Source: Butyrivibrio sp. AE3004
GTDB lineage: Bacteria > Bacillota > Clostridia > Lachnospirales > Lachnospiraceae
Direction of reading: 5' to 3'
NCBI RefSeq assembly: GCF_000703165.1
Contig: NZ_JNLQ01000002.1
Coordinates: forward strand, 310,001-374,000
Length of the DNA stretch: 64,000 nt
Under the pieces are notes generated by a model. It searched no databases and had not been told where the DNA came from. It worked only from the letters and a program-made list of their open reading frames with translations. Below are positions 23,690 through 34,000 of this stretch, in pieces (positions within the stretch are counted from its first letter, which is position 1; each line of letters starts with the position of its first letter). The position numbers were made by a program, and so were the translations under genes.

Positions 23690-24448
23690 TTACTTATGCC
23701 TTCCCTGGATATGTTTGTTATAATGCGTTTTGCGAAAAACAGCAGGAGTACAGCCATTCTTTTCCCTGAAGCACTGGGTAAAATAGCTCTGGGAATTGAA
23801 CGACAGAAAACTGCTTATCTCTGCGCAAGAGAAATCAGAAAAACGAAGCATGTTTTCTGCAACTTCAAGTTTTCGGGACAGGATATACTCTGACACAGTA
23901 TACCCTGTTTCTTTTTTGAAAAGGGTTGATAGGTAATTATTGCTAAGGTGTACGTGTTCTGAGAAATCGTCTAAACGGATGGTTTCATGCAGGTGCTGAT
24001 CTATATATTCCATTCAGAGGAGAATCTGTCTGGAATAGATATTTTGTTTCTTTAATTTCTGCATCTGCGCGGTAAAGAACGTGACCATCTCGTAGTGCAG
24101 ATCCAGCACTTCCTGGACGGTGGTGCATTTGTTCATGTTGTAGATGTACAGATCGCTCGTATTATATGCGGTCTCGGAATTAAGACCACCCTCTATGGCG
24201 AATCTTGTCATGAGAGTGGCGTTGCAGACCATAAGATATTTCATATTGGTAACAGGATCATCGGCAAGAGTAGAGTTGTTTTCAGCCATCATCCTGTGGC
24301 TTTCATCGGCGGCCCCGGGGTCGCCATTTTTCATCATCTCATACTGCTTCATTTCATTTTCGTATTCAAAATGAATATAGTTGTTTTCTCTGCCTATGAA
24401 TTCTTTGAGTGCGATCTGTGCATTTGGGTTTGATATTCTTTTTGACAT
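23690..24448 (-). pseudogene. AraC-family regulator interrupted by one in-frame TGA
   Basis: On the minus strand, 144 residues of a helical N-terminal domain (MSKRISNPNAQIALKEFIGR onward) end at TGA (24014-24016). The very next codon, in the same frame, is ATG, and the AraC HTH pair continues: YIDQHLHETIRLDDFSEHVH, LSNNYLSTLFKKETG and YFTQCFREKNGCTPAVFR. A Cys codon (TGC/TGT) commonly sits at that position in the family, so a single base change explains the break. There is no ribosome binding site for reinitiation. Regulator function is probably lost. Confidence 0.85.
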
Positions 24449-24761
24449 GGAAATCCCCTTTTTCTAAAAGTAATAGATCCGAACTTATTTTACCAAAAAA
24501 ACGGGGCATAAAGAAATGGCCTGGGATACCTGAGTTTTTGCAGTATGTGGGAGAACATGTAATGTAAAATGCCTTTATCGGGATGAAAAAGATTGTATCA
24601 TTTGATTAAATTGTGTACAATATATATAATTTGATTATATGATGAGCTCATATCCGGAGAGTAATCTAATCAGAATGAAGCAGGAGTATCCTGAACTATT
24701 TGATACTCTAGCAAGATAGTTTTTGATTATTATTGAAACAGACTTATTTAGGAGAATCGTT
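24449..24761. other. Gene-poor stretch
   Basis: AT-rich sequence with one 26-residue open frame (24639-24719, containing ESNLIRMKQEYPELFDTLAR) lacking a clear ribosome binding site. It could be a remnant. Nothing else is recognised. Confidence 0.4.
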
Positions 24762-25427
24762 ATGAATTATATCGAGGCGATAAAGGAGAGACATTCAGTT
24801 AGAAATTATACGCCTGAGCATATACAGGCTGAAAAGATAGTTAAGCTTAATGAGAAAATCAGAGAGCTTAACGAGGCAGGAAATTTACATCTTCAGCTGA
24901 TGGAGGATGCCGGTAATACGTATAACAGGCTTCTTAACAGGGCTATGGGGCTTGGCTCAGCGCCAAGTGTTATTGCATGTGTGGGCCCGGATGATGATAC
25001 GTTGGAACAAAGAATCGGTTACTACGGAGAAAAGCTTGTACTTTTTGCGCAGACCTTGGGGCTTAATACTTGCTGGGCAGGGACTTTTAATAAAAAGAAT
25101 ATTGGAGCGGAGATAAGAAATGGTGAAAAACTGGTAATTTCCATTGCGATAGGCTACGGAAAAGACAAGGGAAAGCCACGTAAATCCAAGACAATGGATC
25201 AGGTCGTTGATGCAAAGGGTGAAAGACCATTTTGGTTTAATAATGGTGTTGAGATGGCTCTTTTGGCGCCAACTGCGATAAATCAGCAGAAGTTTGTAAT
25301 AAAGCTTAATGAGGACCAGTCAGTAGAGTTTATTGATAAGGGTGGAATTTTCAGCCAGGTTGACCTTGGGATAGTTAAATGCCATTTTGAAATCGGTTCT
25401 GAGCGTGCTATAGGGAAGTTTTTTTAA
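24762..25427 (+). CDS. Nitroreductase-family protein
   Basis: A 221-residue nitroreductase-like flavoprotein. ERHSVRNYTPEHIQAEKIVK is the FMN-binding Arg/Ser motif, YGEKLVLFAQTLGLNTCWAG the central helix and strand, and MALLAPTAINQQKF the second FMN loop. The layout matches the TM1586-like subgroup. The ATG follows TTAGGAGA. It probably reduces nitro or quinone compounds with NAD(P)H; the physiological substrate is unknown. Confidence 0.87.
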   Translation: MNYIEAIKERHSVRNYTPEHIQAEKIVKLNEKIRELNEAGNLHLQLMEDAGNTYNRLLNRAMGLGSAPSVIACVGPDDDTLEQRIGYYGEKLVLFAQTLGLNTCWAGTFNKKNIGAEIRNGEKLVISIAIGYGKDKGKPRKSKTMDQVVDAKGERPFWFNNGVEMALLAPTAINQQKFVIKLNEDQSVEFIDKGGIFSQVDLGIVKCHFEIGSERAIGKFF

Positions 25428-25497
25428 TCTCAGATATCCATTCCGGCATGATGGCTATGAAAAATAAGAAGAATAATATGGAAGGAGATTTATTGCT

Positions 25498-26118
25498 ATG
25501 AAGGTACTGATAATCAATGGAAGTCCCAGAATGGGCGGAAATACTTCTATCGCTGTGGATGAAATGGCAAAAACATTTACAGAGGAAGGAGTTGAAGCTG
25601 AAATTGTACAGGTGGGTAACAAGGATATTCGTGGATGCATCGCCTGTGGAAGTTGCATGAAGAATGGAAAATGTGTATTTGATGATGTTGTAAATGAGCT
25701 CGCGTCTAAATTTGAAGAGGCGGATGGGCTTGTTGTAGCATCACCGGTTTATTATGCTTCTGCAAATGCAACACTTATAGCATGTTTAGACCGACTTTTT
25801 TATAGTACACATTTTGATAAGACTATGAAGGTTGGAGCGAGCGTTGCGGTATGTCGAAGGGGCGGTGCATCAGCTACTTTCGATGAATTAAACAAGTATT
25901 TCACCATCTGCAATATGCCTATAGCATCCAGTCAGTATTGGAACAGCGTTCATGGCGGGGAAAAGGGACAAGCTGTAAAAGATCTTGAAGGCCTTCAGAC
26001 GATGAGAGTTCTTGCCAGAAATATGTCCTTCCTAATTAAGAGCATAGCACTTGGAAAAGAGAAATATGGCTTGCCAAAAACGGAAGAACATGCGTGGACA
26101 AATTTTATCATGGAGTGA
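25498..26118 (+). CDS. NADPH-dependent FMN reductase / iron-sulfur flavoprotein-like
   Basis: A 206-residue flavodoxin-fold reductase. IINGSPRMGGNTSIAVDEM is the FMN phosphate loop. GCIACGSCMKNGKCVFDD is the four-Cys cluster region of iron-sulfur flavoproteins, and VASPVYYASANATLIACLDR follows. The Cys spacing suggests a bound cluster or zinc. GGAAGGAGA precedes the ATG. It follows the nitroreductase by 70 bases, so both may be one redox operon. Confidence 0.87.
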   Translation: MKVLIINGSPRMGGNTSIAVDEMAKTFTEEGVEAEIVQVGNKDIRGCIACGSCMKNGKCVFDDVVNELASKFEEADGLVVASPVYYASANATLIACLDRLFYSTHFDKTMKVGASVAVCRRGGASATFDELNKYFTICNMPIASSQYWNSVHGGEKGQAVKDLEGLQTMRVLARNMSFLIKSIALGKEKYGLPKTEEHAWTNFIME

Positions 26119-26167
26119 TTTTGAGTCTTGGTTGTCGTTAATCCGAAGTTAATTTCACTATATTAAG

Positions 26168-26199
26168 ATATGGAGGCTGATTTCAGTCTCCATATTTTG
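26168..26199 (+). terminator. Rho-independent terminator
   Basis: ATATGGAGgCTGA pairs with TCAGtCTCCATAT, followed by TTTT, after the FMN reductase gene. Confidence 0.85.
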
Positions 26200-26311
26200 T
26201 ACAAAACATTTTTTCACAAAAAGGTATTGACTCTGATGTAATGTCATAGCTTAAGCTATAATTACACATGAAGGATATGTGTTACTTAATAATTTGTAAA
26301 AGGTGGCAAAT

Positions 26312-26995
26312 ATGAAGTATAAAGCTATTTTGTTTGATAATGATGATACACTAATGGATTTTCAAACAGGTAATAGAAATGCAATAAACCTGCTGCTGGA
26401 CGAAATTGGTTATGTTGATGATAACCGATATGATCAGTACGAAGAAGAGAATCTTGCATGTTGGAAAGCGTTGGAAAGAGGAGAGATGACTCAGAACCAG
26501 CTTAAGTATGAAAGATTCTTCAGATTCTTTAATAAATATGGAATAACAGCAGATGCCCGAAAGTCTGCAGAAAGATTTGTAGAACTTCTTGGTATGCAGA
26601 ATATGCTTCTTCCGAATGCTGAAGAGGTTCTTAGAACCATATCAAAAGAAATACCTATTGGAATAGTTACCAATGGAATAACTGCTATTCAAAAGAGAAG
26701 ATTTGAGGGTTCTATTGTAAAGGAACTGTCATCTGTCATAGTTATTTCTGAAGAAGTTGGAATTTCAAAACCTGATCCCGCAATATTCAATCTGGCACTG
26801 GAGCAATTGAAAATAAAGCCAGATGAAGCATTAATGGTTGGTGATGGTATAGATAGTGATGTCCGTGGAGCCAATAACGCAGGAATTGATATCTGCTGGA
26901 TCAACCCACATGGGATGTCACTGCCTTCGGAGCTGCATGCTGAATATATTGTCTCCGATATTAAGGAATGCCTGGCAGTAGCTCTACAGGAATAA
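26312..26995 (+). CDS. yjjG: HAD hydrolase, YjjG-type pyrimidine nucleotidase
   Basis: A 227-residue HAD-superfamily subfamily IA phosphatase. The nucleophile motif is FDNDDTLMDF (the Asp pair of DxD), motif II is VTNGITAIQKRR, and motifs III/IV are SEEVGISKPDP and MVGDGIDSDVRGANNAGI. FDNDDTLMDF and VTNG are typical of YjjG-like nucleotidases that clear non-canonical pyrimidine nucleotides. ATG 26312 follows AAAAGGTGG. It is a single gene after a terminator. Confidence 0.85.
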   Translation: MKYKAILFDNDDTLMDFQTGNRNAINLLLDEIGYVDDNRYDQYEEENLACWKALERGEMTQNQLKYERFFRFFNKYGITADARKSAERFVELLGMQNMLLPNAEEVLRTISKEIPIGIVTNGITAIQKRRFEGSIVKELSSVIVISEEVGISKPDPAIFNLALEQLKIKPDEALMVGDGIDSDVRGANNAGIDICWINPHGMSLPSELHAEYIVSDIKECLAVALQE

Positions 26996-27034
26996 GCTGG
27001 ATGCACTTGCAGATACTGCTAAATGCCCTTTTTT

Positions 27035-27123
27035 CTGTTATAGTAAAAGTATGCTTTTATCGGAGAGTATAGGTGAAGGCTGCTCTTATTAGGCATGGAT
27101 ACGATAAAAGAATTAAAACATAA
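27035..27123 (+). pseudogene. Truncated copy of the histidine phosphatase 5' end
   Basis: The promoter TG-T-TATAGT (27036-27044), ATCGGAG and the GTG start at 27073 give MKAALIRHGYDKRIKT then stop. The stretch to 27098 matches 3424-3486 in front of and within the phosphatase gene (MKVVLIRHGKV). Only the RHG motif survives. The next gene starts 14 bases after the stop, so this duplicated promoter probably drives it. Confidence 0.8.
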
Positions 27124-27136
27124 GGAATAGATCGGA

Positions 27137-27913
27137 ATGGACAATAAATCATTTGATTCAAAAAGAATTGCGCTGGGTTATGCAAAAAGACCATGGCTCC
27201 ATAAATCAGTAATAGAGCAGCTTAAAGCGGATTGTAACCTTGATGCTGATTATAAATTCTCTAATGGTCTTGATGTGGGCTGTGGTGCAGGTCTTTCAAC
27301 CAAGGCCCTGCGCCTTATTTGTGACAAGGTCACAGGAACGGACATTGCTGATGCCATGGTAGAAGTATGTAAGGAATTATATGGAGAGGATCCTGCATAT
27401 TCATTTTATGTTGCTAAGGCTGAAGAAACGAAGATGCCGGAGAATAAGTACGATATTGTAACTGCAGCAGGATGTATCAACTGGGTGGATGAAAAGAAGT
27501 TCATGTATAATATGTCAGAAGTTCTTGCGGATAATGGACTTATTGTCATATACGATTTTGGTATTACAGATCAAATGACAGGAAATGAGAATTATACCAA
27601 GTGGTACCGGGATGAATATCTGAAAAAATTTCCTAAACCTCCTAGAAAAGAGAATAAGTGGAATCAGGATGATCTGCCTGAAGGATTTATCATGGAAAAG
27701 CAGGCAGAATACGACATGGAGTATTCTTTTGACTTAGAAACTTTTGTGGATTTCATGCTGATACAGTCAAATGTTAATGCGCAGATAGAAAATGGAAGTG
27801 TAAGTACTGAGAAGGCAAGAGATTGGATGAAGAAAACTCTGTATCCTGTTTTTGAGGATGAGCAAAAACAACTTATCTTCTATGGATATAGTTGGTATAT
27901 AAGGAAAAAGTGA
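27137..27913 (+). CDS. SAM-dependent methyltransferase (class I)
   Basis: A 258-residue class I methyltransferase. Motif I is NGLDVGCGAGLSTKALRL, then DKVTGTDIADAMVEV (acidic end of strand 2) and YDIVTAAGCINWVDEKKFM (motif III region). It resembles small-molecule methyltransferases of the UbiE/Methyltransf_11 type; the substrate is unknown. It lies just behind the duplicated phosphatase promoter and 34 bases before the ZIP transporter gene. Confidence 0.88.
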   Translation: MDNKSFDSKRIALGYAKRPWLHKSVIEQLKADCNLDADYKFSNGLDVGCGAGLSTKALRLICDKVTGTDIADAMVEVCKELYGEDPAYSFYVAKAEETKMPENKYDIVTAAGCINWVDEKKFMYNMSEVLADNGLIVIYDFGITDQMTGNENYTKWYRDEYLKKFPKPPRKENKWNQDDLPEGFIMEKQAEYDMEYSFDLETFVDFMLIQSNVNAQIENGSVSTEKARDWMKKTLYPVFEDEQKQLIFYGYSWYIRKK

Positions 27914-27947
27914 AACGCTGACAGAAGAAGGAAAGGGGTTACATGCT

Positions 27948-28715
27948 ATGTGGAATATAATCATCATTCCGTTCTTGGGGACAGCACTGGGCGCGGCCAG
28001 TGTATTTTTGTTTAAAAAAGAAATGAGTCAGAGGATGCAGCGGGCCCTTACAGGTTTTGCTTCAGGAGTGATGGTGTCTGCTTCTTTTTTTAGCCTCCTG
28101 CTTCCTGCACTTGATCAGACAGCTGAAATGGGAAAACTCGGGTTTCTTCCTGTATCTGTCGGATTTGGGATAGGAATGCTTTTTCTTCTTGTAATGGATA
28201 TGGTGACGCCTCACATGCATCTGGATAAAAATGAGGAAGGTCCAAGGAGCGGACTTAAAAGAACAACGAAGCTTGTCCTGGCGGTTACTCTTCATAATCT
28301 TCCTGAAGGAATGGCAGTAGGAATAGTATGTGCAGGCTGGCTTTATGGTAACAGCACAATTACTTTTACAGGAGCTCTGGCACTGGCAATCGGTATTGCA
28401 ATACAGAACTTCCCTGAAGGAGCAATTGTATCCATGCCGCTTTTGGGAGAGGGAGTTCCAAAAGGAAAGACCTTCCTTTACGGTGTTTTGTCCGGAAGTG
28501 TTGAACCCATAGGGGCGCTTTTAGTCTTTGCTGCATCCGGATTGTTTATCCCACTGATGCCATATCTTCTTAGTTTTGCGGCAGGAGCCATGATATATGT
28601 CGTAGTAGAGGAACTTATTCCGGAAATGTCTGAGGGTGAACATTCGAACATAGGAACAATCTTTTTTGCTCTGGGATTTATACTTATGATGGCGCTGGAT
28701 GTAGGTCTGGGGTGA
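27948..28715 (+). CDS. ZIP-family divalent metal transporter
   Basis: A 255-residue ZIP transporter with about eight membrane helices. Helix 4 carries the metal motif HNLPEGMAVG and helix 5 the related QNFPEGAIVS. The His-rich loop between helices 3 and 4 is short (MVTPHMHLDKNEEG). It imports or exports zinc, iron or manganese. AGGAAAGGGG precedes the ATG. The following 28716-28893 contains only a 24-codon ORF (28762) that I do not trust. Confidence 0.92.
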   Translation: MWNIIIIPFLGTALGAASVFLFKKEMSQRMQRALTGFASGVMVSASFFSLLLPALDQTAEMGKLGFLPVSVGFGIGMLFLLVMDMVTPHMHLDKNEEGPRSGLKRTTKLVLAVTLHNLPEGMAVGIVCAGWLYGNSTITFTGALALAIGIAIQNFPEGAIVSMPLLGEGVPKGKTFLYGVLSGSVEPIGALLVFAASGLFIPLMPYLLSFAAGAMIYVVVEELIPEMSEGEHSNIGTIFFALGFILMMALDVGLG

Positions 28716-28893
28716 ATAAGATGTCTACTATTACTAGGTTTTGTCAGGGAAGGTGAATCATATGGAAAAAGAACTGTTCATTGACACCATGAAGGTAAAG
28801 AATACTATACATTTTTGCTTAATTGCGCAATCGTAAATAAACCCATGTAAACAAAAAAAGAGTAATAATATAATTATTTTATCGGAGATAACA

Positions 28894-29610
28894 ATGTATC
28901 AGGCAGCGATTGTAGAAGATGAGAAGATATTCCTGGATAGGACCAAGAAACTTCTGGCACAGACTTTCAGCGACCAGAATACCGAAGTGGCATTTGATTT
29001 TTTTATGTCGGGTGATGAATTTTTGCCAATGGTAGAGCAGCATTTCCATTACGACATGATATTTCTTGATATAGAGATGCCGGGTATGGATGGAATCTCA
29101 GTTTGCAGAAGGATTAGGGAGATTTCTCCGGAGGCACTGGTAGTCTTTATATCAAATAAGGAAGCCCTTGTATTTCAGACTTTCGAAGTACAGCCTTTCA
29201 GATTCATTAGAAAGAGCGAGCTTAATGAGATGGCACAGCCTCTGGTCACTGCTATACTTCAGGAGCTTTCAAGGCGCGGTCAGCAAATTGTGAAGATTGA
29301 AGAGCCATCAAGTGGCGATGTCTTCTCTTTTGATGTAAAAAAAATCCTGTATATTGAGGCTCAGCGAAAGGAATGCATCATCGTAACAAATACGAATTCC
29401 ACAATCATGAAGACCAAGCTGATGTCACTTGAGAGTGCCCTTAAGGGTTACAGCTTTATCAAGATACACCGGAGTTTTCTTGTAAACATCGATGCCATAA
29501 CCAGAATTCAGAAGGATACGGTTCTTTTGACAAACGGCGAGGAACTTCCTCTTAGCAGATCAGTGAAGGAATCGGTAAAGCAGGCTTTTCTAAGCCATTC
29601 CATGTCGTGA
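28894..29610 (+). CDS. LytTR response regulator (AgrA/ComE type)
   Basis: A 238-residue response regulator. The REC domain has the acidic pair in VEDEK, the phospho-acceptor Asp near residue 59 in FLDIEMPGMDG and the Lys in ISNKEALVF. The C-terminal LytTR DNA-binding domain spans about residues 140-236 (ILYIEAQRKECIIVT, FIKIHRSFLVNIDAI). ATCGGAG precedes the start. The sensor kinase follows after 9 bases. It probably binds the tandem repeat at 30928-30965 and activates the GH3 operon. Confidence 0.93.
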   Translation: MYQAAIVEDEKIFLDRTKKLLAQTFSDQNTEVAFDFFMSGDEFLPMVEQHFHYDMIFLDIEMPGMDGISVCRRIREISPEALVVFISNKEALVFQTFEVQPFRFIRKSELNEMAQPLVTAILQELSRRGQQIVKIEEPSSGDVFSFDVKKILYIEAQRKECIIVTNTNSTIMKTKLMSLESALKGYSFIKIHRSFLVNIDAITRIQKDTVLLTNGEELPLSRSVKESVKQAFLSHSMS

Positions 29611-29619
29611 GGTACAGCC

Positions 29620-30921
29620 ATGATATATGATATATTCAGGATGATAGAATTCGATGGGATAGTGATTTTTATGTTCATTATACTTTCCCTCATGCGCATT
29701 TATTCAGATAATATGCCTGTGAAAAAGGCTGTCGCCTATATTTCTGTAAGTATGGCTCTTTATTTTATTCTGCAATATGGCACGTATGCCCTTCCTTTTT
29801 TTTCTCAGCCTCACCATTACTGGTACAACATGGTTTTGCTAATAGGAATCCCTATGATCACATCTGCGATTTTTCTAAAAGGGTATAATATCGGAAAATT
29901 TTTGTATACACTTTTCTTTGTAGCATTCATCCAGCTGTATAAGGTTGTCTGGGGTGCCTTGTATTCTGCAGAAAATTCAATGTCACGCGGACAATATGAA
30001 TTCTTTGATATTCTTTCATTCCTTCTTCTTATTGTTCTTCTATATGCATTTTATATTAACCTTAGAAAGTCAATTCCACAGGTTAGTAGCCGTATAATCA
30101 GGCAGGTACTGCTGCTTACATATTTTCCTATAAGCCTGTTATTGTACTATGCGATTGATCTTTTGGATATACCGGCATTCGACGAGTACAGAGACTCCAT
30201 CATGGCACTTATCATCCTGCCTGCGCTCCCTATTCTATATAGCCTCTTTGCTACGACTATTTACTCCTATGAGGAGCAGCGAAAGCTCGACCGTGCCCTG
30301 ACAGAGACCAAGGCACAGGTTCACAGATACCGTTATTCGCTCGAAATCGATGAGCGTATTAAAAAAGAGCGCCACGAATTAAAGAACAACTATCTTTACA
30401 TTCAGACGCTCCTTAATGAAAAGAAATATGATGAGCTTAACAAATATCTGACAGACTCTATTGGTGAAAAGCTCGATAATCTCTCAGATATCTCCACCGG
30501 CAACACAATGATAGACTACATAATTAATAGGAAAATTTCAGAGGCAAGAAAGCAGCATATAAAAATCTACACAGAGATCACGCTGCCGGCAAGCATTCTT
30601 GTGGATGATGAGAGCTTTTGTACTATATTCTTAAACCTTTTCAACAATGCGATGGAAGCCTGCCAGAAGGTTGAGTCTCCTGACATCCATATTTTATTAA
30701 AAGTTGTTCAGAACTATTTGTGCTGCGAGATTAAGAACAAAGCAGACCTTGATGAAATAAATTCAAACCCCGATCTTTCGACAACTAAAGAGGACAGTGA
30801 GAACCACGGACTTGGCCTTAAGATAGTACGTGAGACCGTAGAGAGTAGTGATGGTATCTTCCAGACTCTCGTTGAAGGAAACTATTTTGTAGGAAAATTT
30901 ATGTTGCCTGTTACTATTTAG
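29620..30921 (+). CDS. GHKL sensor histidine kinase (AgrC/ComD type)
   Basis: A 433-residue membrane kinase. About six N-terminal helices (IVIFMFIILSLMRIY, ISVSMALYFILQYG, MVLLIGIPMITSAIFL, LYTLFFVAFIQLYK, LLLIVLLYAFYI, LLLTYFPISLLLYYAI) are followed by a coiled linker, the H-box KERHELKNN (His near residue 252), the N-box NLFNNAMEAC and the G-box NHGLGLKIV. This is the layout of peptide-sensing kinases. No peptide precursor gene is seen beside it. It is partner to the preceding LytTR regulator. Confidence 0.93.
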   Translation: MIYDIFRMIEFDGIVIFMFIILSLMRIYSDNMPVKKAVAYISVSMALYFILQYGTYALPFFSQPHHYWYNMVLLIGIPMITSAIFLKGYNIGKFLYTLFFVAFIQLYKVVWGALYSAENSMSRGQYEFFDILSFLLLIVLLYAFYINLRKSIPQVSSRIIRQVLLLTYFPISLLLYYAIDLLDIPAFDEYRDSIMALIILPALPILYSLFATTIYSYEEQRKLDRALTETKAQVHRYRYSLEIDERIKKERHELKNNYLYIQTLLNEKKYDELNKYLTDSIGEKLDNLSDISTGNTMIDYIINRKISEARKQHIKIYTEITLPASILVDDESFCTIFLNLFNNAMEACQKVESPDIHILLKVVQNYLCCEIKNKADLDEINSNPDLSTTKEDSENHGLGLKIVRETVESSDGIFQTLVEGNYFVGKFMLPVTI

Positions 30922-30927
30922 AAATTG

Positions 30928-30965
30928 ATTTTTGCATTTCGTACCCTATTTTTGCATTTCGTACC
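30928..30965 (+). promoter_or_regulatory. Perfect 18-bp direct repeat, likely LytTR operator
   Basis: ATTTTTGCATTTCGTACC occurs at 30928-30945 and again at 30948-30965, a 20-bp period. A TTGAAA (-35-like) begins 8-9 bases after the second copy, and AGGAGG with ATG 31042 follows. Tandem repeats two helical turns apart just upstream of -35 fit activation by the adjacent LytTR regulator. Confidence 0.75.
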
Positions 30966-31041
30966 AAAATCCTTGAAAAGAGATTTTTTCTGATATTGTT
31001 ACTGTATCAAAAAGAAAAAGTTATTTGTCGAGGAGGTTAAA

Positions 31042-34000
31042 ATGAGTACAAAGAAATTCACAAGAATATGGACTGTGATAATTGCAATTGTTGCAGTTCT
31101 TGCAATTGTGGCAACATTTGTGTTAACAGGACCATTGTACACGGTTATGAACATGTATTTTGGTAAGGGTGACGCAGTTGTCAAGACAAATCCTGAGGCC
31201 GCAGGCCTTGATGCGGATTATTATAAGGCTGAGCATGCTGACGCAGAGAGCCTTCTTGCAGCGAGCCAGGAACTTGCTGAGAGAGTAGAGAGTGAGGGCA
31301 TTGTTCTTTTCAAGAATGAGAATAATACTCTTCCTCTTACAGAAAATGAGACAAAGATTTCAATGTTTGGACGCACATCTGTAGATCCAATCTATACAGG
31401 AGCAGGAAGTGCAGCTACAGAAAGTAAGCCGGTTGATTACAAGACAGCAATGGAAGCAAACGGTTTTTCTGTAAACGGCGACCTGTATGACTTCTACGCA
31501 AATCACGAAATTTCAACCAAGACTATCAAGACAACAATGCAGACAGGTATGGGACCTCAGGATGTTGAGTACACCGGAAGAGGTTTCATCTCAGCAATGG
31601 GAGCTGCAATGTTTACAGGTGACATCATCGCTGAGGTACCTGCTGCTGATTATCCTCAGTCACTCGAGAGCAGCTATGCACAGTACGGTGATGCGGCTGT
31701 TGTTATTATCGGAAGAGTAGGTGGCGAGGGCTGCGATCTTCCCACAGACATGAGCGAATTTGCAACAACCGCTGAGGATAAGAACAAGACATACCTTGAG
31801 CTCGACAGCAGAGAAATTGATATGCTGAAGCTTGTAAAAGCTCAGAAGGATGCCGGAAATATAAAGAAAATCGTAGTTGTACTTAACACAGCAAACGCAC
31901 TTGAGGTTGACTTCTTAAACGATGCTTCTTATGGTATCGATGCTGCAATCTGGGTTGGCTGCATAGGGGACCAGGGTGCAAACGCTGTAGCAAAGGCACT
32001 TAACGGTACAGTTAATCCTTCAGGAAGAACAGTTGATACTTATGTTAGCGACCTTACAAAGGATCCTTCATATGTAAACTTTGATGATACCTACTATTCA
32101 AATGTCGATGGTTCAATCGGCGGTTATGAATCAGGATGCTTCAATGAATATGAGGAAGGCATCTATGTGGGATACAGATATTATGAGACAGCAGCTGCAG
32201 AGGCTATGGAAGGCAATTATGCAGGCTTTGATTATGACAGCGCTGTAGTTTATCCTTTCGGTTACGGTCTTTCTTACACAACCTTTGATAAGGAGTTTGA
32301 TGGTACACCTTCTTATAACGACGGAACCTATACATTTAATGTTAAGGTTACAAACACTGGCGATGTGGCCGGTAAAGATGTAGTAGAAATCTATGCAGAG
32401 GCACCTTACACAAAGGGCGGTATCGAGAAGAGCAAGGTTGTTCTTGCAGGTTTTGCAAAGACAGGTGAGATTGTACCCGGCGCTTCAGAGAATGTAACAA
32501 TTACAATTGATTCCGATGAGCTTGCTTCCTATGATTACAAGACAAACAAGTGCTATGTACTTGATGCAGGCAGTTACGGATTTTACTTAAGTGACAACTC
32601 ACACAGCTGGGCTTCTATAGACAAAGCTGATGCCGGAAAATATTTCGAAAATGAGCTTTCAGGCGAAATCTTTAACGGTGAGAACAAGAGAAATTCAGAT
32701 ATTGTAACTGCAACAAACCAGTTTGATGAAGTATCAGCTGAATTCGTGGATGTTAAGACAGATGGAAAGCCGCTTAACTTCAGCAGAAGTGATTTTGCAG
32801 GCACTTTCCCTACAGCACCCACAGATGCTGATATCGCAGCTGAGGATTATATAAAGACAGCACTTGAGACAGTTTTTGATGAAAATACAGATGCAAAGAC
32901 AGGTAATGTAGAAGGCAGCCTTGTTTACACAGATAAGATGCCTGTGACAAATGCAGAGAATGGAGTTCAGCTCATAAACGTAAGAGGTCTTGCTTATGAT
33001 GATCCTGCATGGGATCTTCTTCTTGACGAGCTTGATGTCGAAAGCGTAGCAAATATGCTTGCAAACGCAGGATACAATACAGCTGAGATCCTAAGCATTG
33101 GCAAGCCTGCAACACTTGATTATGACGGACCTATGGGCTGGTCAACATGGGTATCAGCAAATGGAGCAGATGCTATCTGCATTGGATTCCCTGCAGAGGA
33201 AATGCTTGCGGCAACCTGGAATGTAGAGCTTGCAAAAGAGCTTGGTGAGATGGTCGGAGAGCAGGGACTTTACAACGGATTCAACGGCTGGTATGCACCT
33301 GCTATGAATACACACAGAAATGCTTTTGCAGGACGTAACTACGAGTACTATTCAGAGGATGGCCTCCTTGCAGGTAAGATTGCAGCTAACGAAATCAGCG
33401 GAACAATGAAGTATGGTGTTTACACCTACATCAAGCATTTTGCAGTAAATGACAAGGAAGATGGAAGAAACGGTATTGCAACATGGCTTAACGAACAGGC
33501 ACTCAGGGAAATTTATCTTCGTCCCTTCGAGCTTGCAGTTAAGGAAGCAAAAGCTGACGTAAACTATTATGACGAGAACAGTCAGCTTCAGACAGCTACG
33601 ATCAATGCTACAACAGCAATAATGAGTGCATACAACAGAATCGGTACTGTATGGGCAGGCGGTCAGTATGGTCTGCAGACACAGATACTTCGAAATGAAT
33701 GGGGCTTTAAGGGTGCTGTTGAGTCTGACTACTTCGGAGGCTCAGCATATATGGATCCCGATTTAGGTCTCAGAGCAGGTAACGACCTGATGCTCAACAC
33801 TTTTGCGGACGGCAAGCTCACAGACCAGAGCTCTGCAACAGGTGTAAATGCAATGAGAAATGCAGCTCATAATGTTTTGTATATGGTAGCCAACTCAAAT
33901 GCTATGCAGGGTATCGTTTCAGGATCAACCGTATCCTATAAGATGGCAGGCTGGCAGAAGGCACTCCTTGCAGGCGACATAGTAGCAGCACTTATAATCA

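Noticed and set aside
24014..24016. TGA as selenocysteine or recoded codon
   Set aside because: A regulator with Sec at this site is unknown to me, no stem-loop of the right kind is evident after it, and TGA is used as a normal stop elsewhere in the window. A point mutation is simpler.
24639..24719. 26-residue ORF before the nitroreductase
   Set aside because: No convincing RBS and no recognisable family; kept only as part of the gene-poor stretch entry.
28762..28836. 24-residue ORF between the ZIP transporter and the response regulator, considered as signal peptide precursor for the kinase
   Set aside because: AAGGTGA precedes it, but the sequence has no export or processing features, and the terminator and promoter context do not separate it as a gene.
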